Below, piece after piece: positions 25,228-33,272 of a stretch of DNA of 64,000 nucleotides. The notes beneath the pieces are model-generated. The model was not told where the DNA came from and did no database searches. It saw only the letters and a list, made by a program, of their open reading frames with translations. The stretch comes from Hymenobacter psoromatis (GTDB lineage Bacteria > Bacteroidota > Bacteroidia > Cytophagales > Hymenobacteraceae): contig NZ_JAIFAG010000001.1 in assembly GCF_020012125.1 (NCBI RefSeq), positions 1,426,001 to 1,490,000 on the forward strand. The letters run 5' to 3'. Position 1 is the first letter of the stretch. Each line of letters starts with the position of its first letter. Made by a program: the position numbers and the translations under genes.

Positions 25228-26325
25228 ATGCCTGGTCCGTGGACGTTGCTGCGTAGAAGGGGGGTAGGGCTGCTAGCGGCGGCCCTGCTGCTGGTGAGCG
25301 GGCTGGCGGCCCAGCCGCTGGCTCCGCCCCGTGCCCGTGCCTACACCCGCGAGGCCCACCTGATGGGCTCGCACTTCACCTTCACGGCCGTGTCGGCCAA
25401 CGATTCGCTGGCCTGGCGCGCCCTGCGCGCGGGCCTGCGCGAAACCCAGCGCATCGACCACCTCTTCTCATACTGGGATTCCACGTCGCAGGTGGTCAAA
25501 ATCAATCGCCTGGCGGGCATCCGGCCGGTCGTGGTAGACCAGGAGGTGTACGACCTCATCGAGCGCACGCTCAAAATATCGCGGCTCAGCGGCGGCGCGT
25601 TCGACATCACTTTCGCCAGCGGCGACAAGATTTATCAGTTTGACAGAACCGAGCACGCCCGCCTGCCCGACTCGGCCACGGTGCGCGCGTCGGTGCGGCG
25701 CATCGGCTGGCAAAAGGTGCGGCTGGACCCAGCCACGCACGCCGTTTTTCTGCCCGAAAAGGGGATGCGCATCAACCTGGCCGGTATTCTGCAAGGCTAC
25801 GGCGTGCGCCGGGCGGAAGAAATCATGAAAAAAATGGGCATCGCGGGCGGACTCATTAATGGCTCGGGCGACGTGTACTGCTGGGGCAAGCAGCCCGACG
25901 GTTCCGGCTGGCGCATCGCCATCGGCGACCCGGCCCGGCCGCACTCCGTGTCGTCGTGGCTCACGGTCAGCGACTTGGCCGTGGTCACGGCCGGCAACTA
26001 CGAGCAGTACTTCACGGTGGGCGGCCGCTACTACGGCCACATCATTAACCCGCACACCGGCTACCCGGCCACGGGCCTGCGCTCAGTCACCATCATTTGC
26101 CCCGACGTGGAGCTGGCCGATGCCCTCGATGATGCCGTGTTCGTGCTCGGCCCCGTGGCGGGCCTGGCTTTGATAAACCGCCTCAAAGGCGTGGACGCCA
26201 CCGTAATAACCGACGCGGGCCAGACCCTGGTTTCGCGCGGCATGAAGCTCAACGCCTACCACAGCGCCGACGCTGCGCCGACTCCTACCCCCCTTACTAC
26301 CGCCAACCCCCAGCCGAAGCCATGA
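25228..26325 (+). CDS. apbE: FAD:protein FMN transferase (ApbE family)
   Basis: A 365-residue exported ApbE. It transfers FMN from FAD to a Thr/Ser of target proteins outside the cytoplasm. Motifs: LMGSHFTFT near residue 45, MRINLAGILQGYGVRRAEEIM, GGLINGSGDVYCWG, YYGHIINPHTGYPATG, and the metal-binding DALDDAVFVLGPVAG. The usual Lys of the IxLGGIAKGYA motif is Gln here. The N-terminal segment LLAAALLLVSGLAAQ is a signal peptide without lipobox Cys. The stop overlaps the start of the DUF4266 gene by four bases (ATGA). No obvious D-x-x-[ST]-G-A-T flavinylation motif is visible in neighbours. Confidence 0.93.
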   Translation: MPGPWTLLRRRGVGLLAAALLLVSGLAAQPLAPPRARAYTREAHLMGSHFTFTAVSANDSLAWRALRAGLRETQRIDHLFSYWDSTSQVVKINRLAGIRPVVVDQEVYDLIERTLKISRLSGGAFDITFASGDKIYQFDRTEHARLPDSATVRASVRRIGWQKVRLDPATHAVFLPEKGMRINLAGILQGYGVRRAEEIMKKMGIAGGLINGSGDVYCWGKQPDGSGWRIAIGDPARPHSVSSWLTVSDLAVVTAGNYEQYFTVGGRYYGHIINPHTGYPATGLRSVTIICPDVELADALDDAVFVLGPVAGLALINRLKGVDATVITDAGQTLVSRGMKLNAYHSADAAPTPTPLTTANPQPKP

Positions 26326-26555
26326 GCCCTACCCCCCGTTTTCGCCCGGTACTGCTGGGCCTGCTGCTGGCCGGCAGCCTGGCGCTGCCCGCCTGCGTGT
26401 CGGTTAAAGCCTACCAGAAACAATACCTCAACGATGAGGATATGAAGCTGGCTTCCAAGAAGGTAGAAAGCCCGGAAGTCAACTTCGAGAGCTACCGCGA
26501 AGGGGCCGGCGGGGCCAACGGCGGCAAAGTAGGCGGTGGCTGCGGCTGCAATTGA
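26322..26555 (+). CDS. DUF4266 small lipoprotein
   Basis: A 77-residue protein with a lipobox LLLAGSLALPACVSV (Cys about residue 25). The short mature part VKAYQKQYLNDEDMKL is the DUF4266 core. It ends in a Gly-rich tail, GGANGGKVGGGCGCN, with two terminal Cys that could be redox or metal ligands. DUF4266 genes habitually sit with ApbE, thioredoxin and DUF3570 genes. The protein is a candidate substrate of the ApbE or the thioredoxin, by inference from location. A family B repeat follows before the next gene. Confidence 0.85.
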   Translation: MSPTPRFRPVLLGLLLAGSLALPACVSVKAYQKQYLNDEDMKLASKKVESPEVNFESYREGAGGANGGKVGGGCGCN

Positions 26556-26564
26556 ATTATCAGT

Positions 26565-26665
26565 GAACGTCATACTGACGAAGGAAGCAGCTCTACTGCG
26601 TGAGTAAACCCAACGCTTGCAGGTAGTTACGCGGTAGAGCTGCTTCCTTCGTCAGTATGACATTC
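26565..26665. repeat. Intergenic inverted repeat, family B, copy 1
   Basis: Arms GAACGTCATACTGACGAAGG and CCTTCGTCAGTATGACATTC enclose a spacer of about 50 bases. It is inserted between the DUF4266 and DUF3570 genes of one operon. An in-frame ATG at 26657 lies inside its right arm, so that start is not used for the DUF3570 gene. Other copies: 56024-56124, and a collapsed one at 59072-59104. Confidence 0.85.
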
Positions 26666-26692
26666 CTTCCTAATCCTTCTCGCTTGGTATCA

Positions 26693-27967
26693 GTGAAAAA
26701 CCTCTTCTTAATTGGGCTGGCCCTGGCGGCTCCGCTCGCCGCCTTGGCCCAGGGCACGCCCACGCCCAACCGCATTGACCACTACGGGGTAACCAGTACC
26801 AACCTGACCCCGCCCGCGCCCAGCCGCAGCGGCGAAACGGAGGTGGACATCCTGGGCAGCTACTACCAGCAGAACGGCAACCACTCAGCCGTGGAGGGCG
26901 GCATTGGCACCCAGCAGCTAACCGACGTGTCGCCGGCCATTCTGCTCAACGTGCCCCTCGATTCGGTGACGCGCCTTACGGCTAATCTGGGGGTGGATTT
27001 CTACGCCTCGGCCTCTACCGACCGCATCGACCAGGTGCTGTCGTCGCCTTCGGCCAATGCCCAGCGCGAGCACGCCGACTTCGGCCTTACCCGGCAGCTG
27101 GCCGATAAGCTCACCCAGGTAGGGGTAGGGGCGGGCGTGTCGGTGGAGTATGATTACCTGTCGTTCAACCTGGCGGGCTCCTGGACGCGCACCTCGCGCG
27201 ACGGCAACCGCGAGCTGAGCGTGGCCGGCCAGGTGTTTCTGGACCGGGTAACGCTCATTCGGCCCGCCGAGCTGCGTACCGGCCCCAACCAGCGCCGAGG
27301 CTCGGGCTTCGATAACCGCCAGAGCTACAACGTGTCAGTGGTGTATTCGCAGGTGCTTACCAAGCGGCTGCAAGTGGCCATCAGCGCCGAGCCAGTGGTG
27401 CAGCACGGGCTGCTGAGCACGCCGTTTCAGCGGGTGTACTTCTTCGACTACGCCCCCGATGGCCTCGCGCCCGGCCAGCTGGGCACCGCTAAAACGGAGG
27501 TGCTGCCGCGCCAGCGCGTGAAGTATCCCGTGGGCCTGCGCCTCACCTACTACGCCACCGACCTGGTGCAGCTGCGCGGCTACTACCGCTTTTACAACGA
27601 CAATTTTGGCGTGCAGGCCCACACCTTCGAGCTGGAAGCGCCGGTGAAGGTCACACCCTTTTTCACGCTCTACCCCTTCTACCGCTACCATACCCAGACG
27701 GCCGCCGACTACTTCGCGCCCTACCTGGCCCACTCCGTGGCCGACCAGTACTACACGTCGGACTACGACCTGGCGGCTTTTTCGGCCCAAAAGGTGGGCC
27801 TGGGCTTTCGCTACGCCCCGCTCTACGGCCTGAGCCGCTTCAAGACCCCGTTTGGTGGCCGGGTGGCCAAGTTTAAGTCCCTGGACGTGCGCTACGGCTA
27901 CTACCGCCAAACTACCGGCCTCACCGCCAATGTCATTAGCTTCGATATGGCGTTCGTGATGCCGTAA
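26693..27967 (+). CDS. DUF3570 outer-membrane beta-barrel protein
   Basis: A 424-residue protein from GTG 26693 (VKNLFLIGLALAAPLAALAQ), which gives a clean signal peptide; an earlier ATG falls inside repeat B1. The mature protein is beta-rich with alternating aromatic strands (VDILGSYYQQNGNHSAVEGGI, YNVSVVYSQVLTKRLQVAIS, YPVGLRLTYYATDLVQLRGYYRFY, KSLDVRYGYYRQTTG) and a DUF3570 signature. The last residues FDMAFVMP suit an outer-membrane C-terminus. It is the last member of the thioredoxin/ApbE/DUF4266/DUF3570 set, so it probably forms the outer-membrane component of an uncharacterised redox or flavin-dependent system. Confidence 0.85.
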   Translation: MKNLFLIGLALAAPLAALAQGTPTPNRIDHYGVTSTNLTPPAPSRSGETEVDILGSYYQQNGNHSAVEGGIGTQQLTDVSPAILLNVPLDSVTRLTANLGVDFYASASTDRIDQVLSSPSANAQREHADFGLTRQLADKLTQVGVGAGVSVEYDYLSFNLAGSWTRTSRDGNRELSVAGQVFLDRVTLIRPAELRTGPNQRRGSGFDNRQSYNVSVVYSQVLTKRLQVAISAEPVVQHGLLSTPFQRVYFFDYAPDGLAPGQLGTAKTEVLPRQRVKYPVGLRLTYYATDLVQLRGYYRFYNDNFGVQAHTFELEAPVKVTPFFTLYPFYRYHTQTAADYFAPYLAHSVADQYYTSDYDLAAFSAQKVGLGFRYAPLYGLSRFKTPFGGRVAKFKSLDVRYGYYRQTTGLTANVISFDMAFVMP

Positions 27968-27985
27968 GCTTCTTTCTTTGCGCCT

Positions 27986-28696
27986 ATGAATCCACTTGCT
28001 GCCGCCCCAACCGAAAAGCACCTGACCAGCTCGGCCATGCTGCAAGATATTGTAATTGGGCTTTCCGATGGCTTGACGGTCCCTTTTGCCCTGGCCGCCG
28101 GGCTAAGCGGGGCCGTGCAGTCATCGGGCCTGGTTATCACGGCGGGGCTGGCCGAAATCGTGGCCGGCTCCATCGCAATGGGCTTGGGCGGCTACCTGGC
28201 CGGCCGCACCGAGGTGGAGCACTACGGGGCCGAGCTAGCCCGCGAGCACGAGGAAGTGCGCACCGTGCCCGCCGTAGAGCGCCGCGAGGTGCAGGAGCTG
28301 TTCGTAGCGATGGGCCTCTCCGAACCCACCGCCGCCCTGGCCACTAATGAGCTGGTGCAGGACCCCACGCAGTGGGTCAAGTTTATGATGAAGTACGAGT
28401 TGGGCCTCGAAGAGCCCGACCCGCGGCAGGCCTTCAAGAGCGCCTTCACCATTGCCGGGGCCTACGCCGTGGGCGGCCTCATTCCGCTTAGCGCTTATTT
28501 CCTGACCGCCACCCCCCACGCGGGGCTGCTGTGGTCGGGCCTCATCACGCTGGTGTGCCTGCTAGTATTTGGCTATTTTAAGAGCCGGATGACGGGCCAG
28601 GCCCCAGTAACGGGAGCCCTCAAGATGGCGGCCATCGGGGCTACGGCGGCGGCGGCGGCCTTCTACGTGGCACGGTTGGTGCAGGGCCACGGGTAG
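27986..28696 (+). CDS. VIT1/CCC1-family iron/manganese transporter
   Basis: A 236-residue membrane protein. The first helix carries DIVIGLSDGLTVPFALAAGLSGA, the VIT signature; then GSIAMGLGGYLAGRTEVEHY, a conserved helix; then a cytosolic helical part rich in Glu (ELAREHEEVRTVPAVERREVQELF) that in VIT proteins binds Fe2+. Three further helices end the protein. It follows the DUF3570 gene after 18 bases and could be cotranscribed. A second, shorter homologue is at 17927. Confidence 0.9.
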   Translation: MNPLAAAPTEKHLTSSAMLQDIVIGLSDGLTVPFALAAGLSGAVQSSGLVITAGLAEIVAGSIAMGLGGYLAGRTEVEHYGAELAREHEEVRTVPAVERREVQELFVAMGLSEPTAALATNELVQDPTQWVKFMMKYELGLEEPDPRQAFKSAFTIAGAYAVGGLIPLSAYFLTATPHAGLLWSGLITLVCLLVFGYFKSRMTGQAPVTGALKMAAIGATAAAAAFYVARLVQGHG

Positions 28697-28762
28697 CAGA
28701 ATAGACGCAACTAGGGAAGGACAAAGGTATAATTCAAAAATTATTCAAAGCTCAAAAAATAT

Positions 28763-29135
28763 ATGATTTTTGATTATATTTATTATAGAATTGCCAGGTT
28801 TTACCATAAGTGGGATGGTAACCGTGCGACCACTGCAGTGAGCGCAGTTTCTTTATTAGAAACACTATACATTGGATTTTTATTAATGGGAGGTTTAAGA
28901 TTTTTCATAAATATATTATATTTAAGGCCTTATACAAAAATGTTTAGTATGGTAGGGATGTCAATTTTTTTTATGTATTTTAATATATAACATTATAAAA
29001 TATAAAAGTGTTTATGAAATTTTTGATGCTAAATGGCAGCATGAATCTGCTTTTCTGCGATTCAGCAAAGGAGTAGGCATTGGTATATTTAGATTTTTGC
29101 CAGTTATAGGTTTTATTTTCCTTGGAGGCAGATAA
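28763..29135 (+). pseudogene. Frameshifted small AT-rich membrane protein gene
   Basis: An intact frame runs from ATG 28763 to TAA 28988-28990 and encodes 75 residues with two hydrophobic segments (ETLYIGFLLMGGLRFF and a second). Immediately after, another frame of the same strand continues without an ATG, reading KYKSVYEIFDAKWQHESAFL and RFLPVIGFIFLGGR to TAA 29133-29135. A shift of one or two bases near 28985-29000, in an AT-rich run, would join them into one protein of about 124 residues. The AT-rich composition contrasts with both neighbours. Either a decayed transferred gene or a sequencing error; family not recognised. Confidence 0.55.
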
Positions 29136-29423
29136 CCCTCGAACATTTAAACCTGCGGCAAACGAACTGGTTGCCAGCTACAAACCGCCCGGTCAGCGCT
29201 TTTCTTTGGCCAAGCTTCATCTGAAACCCTGGGCTGGCGGGCTACCTTCGCCGTGGGCTTGCTGCCGCGCTCGGGTACTGCCCGCTACCGGCAGCGCGCC
29301 CTACCCTGGGTTTCAGGGGCAAAGCCGGCCGCGACGCGGGCTGGTGCGGGCAAGCGGGCTGGTGGAGCCAGCCACTGCCCGACGAGGCCGGTTTTCAGAA
29401 CTGCCCCCGTAGCGTGCTTTCGT

Positions 29424-30887
29424 ATGGCCGATTCTAAGCTTACTACCCGCTACGAGCAGGCCCTGGCCTGGCTCGACCACTACCTGATTCGGCCGCTCTA
29501 CACGGCGCGGGTGCGGCGGCTCATCCTGCAAAGCTTTCCCTTCTGGATTGCCTCGCTGCTGACCGGCCTGATGGCCGTGGGCTACGAGCGGGTGTTCGTC
29601 TGGGCCGAGCAGGTGAGCTTTACCTGGCTCGGTAAGGTGCCGCTTATGGCATTTGGGCTCACGCCGGTGGCCTTTCTTAGCTCGTGGGCGCTGGTCTACT
29701 ACCTGGCCCCGGCCGCCAGGGGCAGCGGCATTCCGCAGGTGATGGCCGGCATCGACCTCTCCAACCCCAGCCAGTACCGCCACACCGAATACCTGCTGAG
29801 CCTGCGCGTGGCCGCCGTGAAAATACTAAGCAGCGTGGTGCTGCTGCTGGGCGGCGGCATCATTGGCCGCGAGGGGCCTACCATCCAGGTGTCGGCGGCC
29901 ATCTTCCGGGCTATCAATCGCTTGCAGCCCAAGGGCTGGCCCCAGCTCTCGCGCCAGATTGCCCTCGTCACGGGCGGGGCGGCCGGCCTGGCGGCGGCCT
30001 TCAACACCCCGCTCGGCGGCATCGTGTTCGTGGTGGAAGAGCTGACCCAGATTCACTTGTCGCGCTTTCGCATGGCCGTGTTCGCGGCCGTTATCATCGC
30101 CGGGCTCACGGCCCAGCAGTTTCTGGGCCCCTACCTCTACCTGGGCTACCCGAAGGTGACCTCGCCGGGCGGCTGGTACCAGGTGCTGGCAATGGGCTGC
30201 GCAATGGCTTGCGGCCTGGCCGGGGCGTTCTTCGCCAAGGCGCTGCTGGCCATTGGGCAATACCGCAAGCGCTTTACCACCCTGCGGGCGCAGGTGGGCT
30301 GGGTAATGGGCTGCGGCCTCGTGCTAGCCGTGCTGGCGTATTTCGTCGGAATTGATGGGGTAGGCACCGGCAAGCCGATTATCAACCGCCTGCTGTTTCA
30401 GAACAGCGGTACCACGCCTTTTTACTTATTTCCGGTGCGCTTCCTGGGCATGGTGCTCAGCTACAGCGGCGGCGGGGCCGGGGGGGTGTTTGCTACCTCG
30501 CTGAGCGCGGGCGCGCTGCTCGGCGATGGCCTGGCCCGCCTGGCCGGCGTGCCGGTGATGGACCGCAACCTGCTGATACTGGTGAGCATGGTGGGATTCC
30601 TGACCGGCGTGGTGCGCTCGCCCTTCACGGCGGCCATCCTGGTGCTGGAAATGACGGACCGCCATTCGGCCATCTTTCAACTGCTGCTGGGCGCGCTGCT
30701 GGCCCAGGGGATTGCGGCGCTCGTAGACCCGCACTCGCTCTACGAGCACCTCAAGCACGGCTTCATCCGCGAGTCGCTGGCCCAGGAGCTAAGCCCCCAC
30801 GCCGCCGCCCTACCCCCCGAAGATGATGACGAGCGCGACCACGAGCAAGAAAACGTGAAGCCTATGAAGCCGCAGCCAGCCGACTAG
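29424..30887 (+). CDS. CLC-family chloride channel/antiporter
   Basis: A 487-residue protein from ATG 29424; codons before it are non-coding GC-rich sequence. Ion pathway motifs are present: GSGIPQVMAGID (selectivity filter), GREGPTIQVSAAIF with the gating Glu, and GGGAGGVFATSLSAGALLGDG (the third filter region). About a dozen hydrophobic helices are seen. No CBS domains are attached. Ends in a charged tail (PPEDDDERDHEQENVKPMKP). Likely H+/Cl- exchange or chloride flux. Stands alone; followed by repeat E2 and a terminator. Confidence 0.93.
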   Translation: MADSKLTTRYEQALAWLDHYLIRPLYTARVRRLILQSFPFWIASLLTGLMAVGYERVFVWAEQVSFTWLGKVPLMAFGLTPVAFLSSWALVYYLAPAARGSGIPQVMAGIDLSNPSQYRHTEYLLSLRVAAVKILSSVVLLLGGGIIGREGPTIQVSAAIFRAINRLQPKGWPQLSRQIALVTGGAAGLAAAFNTPLGGIVFVVEELTQIHLSRFRMAVFAAVIIAGLTAQQFLGPYLYLGYPKVTSPGGWYQVLAMGCAMACGLAGAFFAKALLAIGQYRKRFTTLRAQVGWVMGCGLVLAVLAYFVGIDGVGTGKPIINRLLFQNSGTTPFYLFPVRFLGMVLSYSGGGAGGVFATSLSAGALLGDGLARLAGVPVMDRNLLILVSMVGFLTGVVRSPFTAAILVLEMTDRHSAIFQLLLGALLAQGIAALVDPHSLYEHLKHGFIRESLAQELSPHAAALPPEDDDERDHEQENVKPMKPQPAD

Positions 30888-30890
30888 GGA

Positions 30891-31001
30891 GTAGCGCGAA
30901 CTTTCCAGTTCGTGCGCGAGCGCCAGCGAGCAGACGGGACTGCCCGGCGCGAACGACGCTGCTCGCTGGCGCTCGCGCACGAACTGGAAAGTTCGCGCTA
31001 C
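30891..31001. repeat. Intergenic inverted repeat, family E, copy 2
   Basis: GTAGCGCGAACTTTCCAGTT and its complement AACTGGAAAGTTCGCGCTAC form the ends, continued by arms containing GTGCGCGAGCGCCAGCGAGC. It is the cleanest family E element in the window. Others: 10393-10510 (degenerate) and 54810-54897. Confidence 0.9.
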
Positions 31002-31008
31002 GGCCCGC

Positions 31009-31058
31009 AAAAAGCCGCCCCGGCCGCCCTTGCTAAGAGGCAGCCGGGGCGGCTTTTT
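31009..31058. terminator. Bidirectional hairpin terminator
   Basis: AAAAAGCCGCCCCGGC pairs with GCCGGGGCGGCTTTTT, loop about 18 bases. Lies between the convergent CLC gene and DJ-1/PfpI gene. Confidence 0.8.
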
Positions 31059-31076
31059 CACCAGCGGGCTATCCGC

Positions 31077-31757
31077 TTACTTCTTCAGCTGCTGGAGCAC
31101 TTCCTCGGCGGCAAGCTCCGACGAGGCGGGGTTTTGGCCCGTGATGAGGTTGCCGGCCGTCACCACGTAGGGCTGCCAGTCGGCCTTTTTGGAGTAAGTG
31201 CCGCCGTTTTCCTTCAGCATGTCCTCTACCAAAAAGGGCACTACCTTGGTGAGGTGCACGGCCTCTTCCTCGGTGTTGGTGAAGCCCGTTACGGCCTTGC
31301 CTTTCACCAGCGGCTCGCCGTTGGCGGCCTTCACGTGGCGCAGCACGCCGGGCGCGTGGCACACCACGGCCACCGGCTTGCCAGCGGCGTAGGCCTTTTC
31401 AAGGAGGGCGATGGAGTGCTTATCCTCGGCCAAATCCCAGAGCGGGCCGTGGCCGCCGGGGTAAAAAATGGCGTCGAAATCGGCGGCCTTAATGGTGTCG
31501 AGCTTCACGGTGTGGGCCAGGGCCTGCTGGGCTGCGGGGTCTTGCTTGAAGCGCTTGGTGGCGTCGGTCTGGGTATCGGGTGTGTCGCTAGCGGGGTCGA
31601 GCGGGGGCTGGCCGCCCAGCGGCGAAGCCAGGGTAAGGGTCGCACCGGCATCCTTAAAAACGTAATAAGGAGCAGCAAATTCTTCCAGCCAAAAGCCGGT
31701 TTTGTGACCCGTGTTGCCGAGTTGGTCGTGCGAAGTCAAAATGAGGGCAATTTTCAT
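31077..31757 (-). CDS. DJ-1/PfpI-family protein (Hsp31-like class I glutamine amidotransferase fold)
   Basis: A 226-residue DJ-1/PfpI superfamily protein. The nucleophile elbow is VAVVCHAPGVL, with the Cys at about residue 136, and AIFYPGGHGPLWDL is the oxyanion segment (Hsp31-like: YPGGHG). These proteins act as glyoxalase III-type or chaperone enzymes against reactive carbonyls. It ends a leftward run of oxidative/electrophile-stress genes (ohrR, ohr, oxidoreductase, monooxygenase), which supports the role. Confidence 0.9.
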   Translation of the reverse strand: MKIALILTSHDQLGNTGHKTGFWLEEFAAPYYVFKDAGATLTLASPLGGQPPLDPASDTPDTQTDATKRFKQDPAAQQALAHTVKLDTIKAADFDAIFYPGGHGPLWDLAEDKHSIALLEKAYAAGKPVAVVCHAPGVLRHVKAANGEPLVKGKAVTGFTNTEEEAVHLTKVVPFLVEDMLKENGGTYSKKADWQPYVVTAGNLITGQNPASSELAAEEVLQQLKK

Positions 31758-31828
31758 AATCTTGCGAAATAAATGGGTTAAAAAAGACGGGTTGCCGCGA
31801 ATGCGGGCCCGGTAGCAGCGCCCGGCAG

Positions 31829-32140
31829 CTAGCCCAGCAGCTGGTAAAACGTGACGGTGCGGTCCGTGAGCAGTGGCACTAGCTGCTTCACCACAATATC
31901 TTGGTAATGAGTTGAGTCACGGTGTGCTTCGAGCGCTTGCTGGTCGGCGTACTGCTCGTAGAAGAGAAAGTGCGTAGGGTCGGCCGGGTCCTGGTGGCCG
32001 AGGTAGAGCAGGTTGCCGGGCTCGTGCTGGCGCACGGCCGCGGTGGCTTGCAGCATGAGCTGGCGCACGGTTTCTTCCTGGCCGGCCTGCGCGCGCCACT
32101 CGGCGGCCACGGCAATGATAGCGGAGGGGGTAGGGGACAT
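31829..32140 (-). CDS. Antibiotic biosynthesis monooxygenase (ABM)-domain protein, putative quinol monooxygenase
   Basis: A 103-residue ABM-fold protein of the YgiN type: IIAVAAEWRAQAGQEETVRQLM forms the first strand and helix, HEPGNLLYLGHQDPADPTHFLFYEQYADQQALEAH the middle, and HRDSTHYQDI the conserved His/Asp region. Such small dimeric enzymes oxidise quinols or act on aromatic electrophiles without cofactor. The gene sits between the oxidoreductase and DJ-1 genes on the same strand. Substrate unknown. Confidence 0.85.
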   Translation of the reverse strand: MSPTPSAIIAVAAEWRAQAGQEETVRQLMLQATAAVRQHEPGNLLYLGHQDPADPTHFLFYEQYADQQALEAHRDSTHYQDIVVKQLVPLLTDRTVTFYQLLG

Positions 32141-32176
32141 GGTAAACTTAATTTTAGGGATATTAGCGCTACTGGC

Positions 32177-33175
32177 TTAGGCCACTCTCACCACCGCCTT
32201 ACCCGTGTTTTCGCCCGCAAATAGGCCCAGGAAAGCGGCCGGAATTTGGGCGAAGCCTTCAGTAATGGTTTCCTCGCTCTTCAATTGGCCGGCCGCGTAC
32301 CATGCGGTCAATTGCTTTACGCCCTCGGGCCAGCGGCTGAGGTAGTCGCTCACGATGAAGCCTTGCAGCTTGGTGCTGGTTTTGAGGAGCTTACTCTCCG
32401 GGCGCGGGCCCATCGGCGTTTCCGTCGCGTTATAAGTCGAAATCTGGCCGCAGAGCGCAATGCGCGCGTGCTTGTTCAATAGGTCGTACACGGCGTCGGT
32501 GATGACCCCGCCCACGTTGTCGAAGTAGCAGTCTACGCCATTGGGAGCAGCGGCGGCCAGCGCCTTAGCAATGTTGGGCGTAGTCTTGTAGTTGATGGCC
32601 TCGTCGAAGCCCAACTCTTTCAAATACGCCACCTTCTCCTCGGAGCCGGCGGTGCCCACCACGCGGCAGCCCTTTATTTTGGCCAGCTGCCCCACAATGC
32701 TACCCACCGCGCCGGCCGCCCCCGATACTATCACCGTTTCGCCGGCCTGGGGCTGGCAAATGTCGAGCAGCCCGAAGTAAGCCGTGAGACCGGTCATGCC
32801 CAGCAGGCCCAGGAAGTAGCTGGCCGGGGCCTTATCGGTCGGCACGCGGGTCAGGGCCGTGGCGTCGGCCACGCTGAACTCCTGCCAGGGCAGGCTGCCC
32901 ACCACCACGCTGCCCACCGGCAGCGCCTCGCTGTGGCTGGCGATGACTTCGGCCACTACCCCGCCCGCCATCGGCTGGCCCACCTCGAAGGGCGCCACGT
33001 ACGACTTAGCCGCGCTCATGCGGCCCCGCATGTAGGGGTCTACCGACACGTACAGCGTTTTGAGAAGCACCTGCCCGGCGGCGGGCGCAGGCACCTCGCG
33101 GGTTTCAAAGCGGAACTGCGCGGCCGTGGGCATGCCCTGGGGGCGGCTGGCTAGTAAGATGGTGTTGGTAGTCAT
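32177..33175 (-). CDS. NADP-dependent oxidoreductase of the MDR family (zinc-independent, prostaglandin-reductase-like)
   Basis: A 332-residue medium-chain dehydrogenase/reductase lacking zinc ligands. The N-terminus TNTILLASRPQGMPTAAQFRFE and VSVDPYMRGRMSAAKSY are typical of the YncB/leukotriene B4 12-hydroxydehydrogenase group. The cofactor site is GETVIVSGAAGAVGSIVGQLAKIKG (AAGAVG Rossmann), and the YFDNVGG motif follows. These enzymes reduce enones and other electrophilic alkenes. It is part of the leftward stress cluster downstream of ohr. Confidence 0.9.
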   Translation of the reverse strand: MTTNTILLASRPQGMPTAAQFRFETREVPAPAAGQVLLKTLYVSVDPYMRGRMSAAKSYVAPFEVGQPMAGGVVAEVIASHSEALPVGSVVVGSLPWQEFSVADATALTRVPTDKAPASYFLGLLGMTGLTAYFGLLDICQPQAGETVIVSGAAGAVGSIVGQLAKIKGCRVVGTAGSEEKVAYLKELGFDEAINYKTTPNIAKALAAAAPNGVDCYFDNVGGVITDAVYDLLNKHARIALCGQISTYNATETPMGPRPESKLLKTSTKLQGFIVSDYLSRWPEGVKQLTAWYAAGQLKSEETITEGFAQIPAAFLGLFAGENTGKAVVRVA

Positions 33176-33213
33176 AAGTAATGCAGTTATAGTCGCCCCG
33201 GATGGGGGTAGGA

Positions 33214-33246
33214 AAATAAAAACGCCCAGGCTCCGCCCGAGCGTTT
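33214..33246 (-). terminator. Hairpin terminator after ohr
   Basis: On the minus strand AAACGCTCGGGC and GCCTGGGCGTTT form a stem with GT wobbles around a short loop, followed by a T-rich run. It separates ohr from the downstream oxidoreductase, which may therefore have its own promoter. Confidence 0.6.
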
Positions 33247-33272
33247 ATTTCAATAAAGCCGGTTACCGGGCT

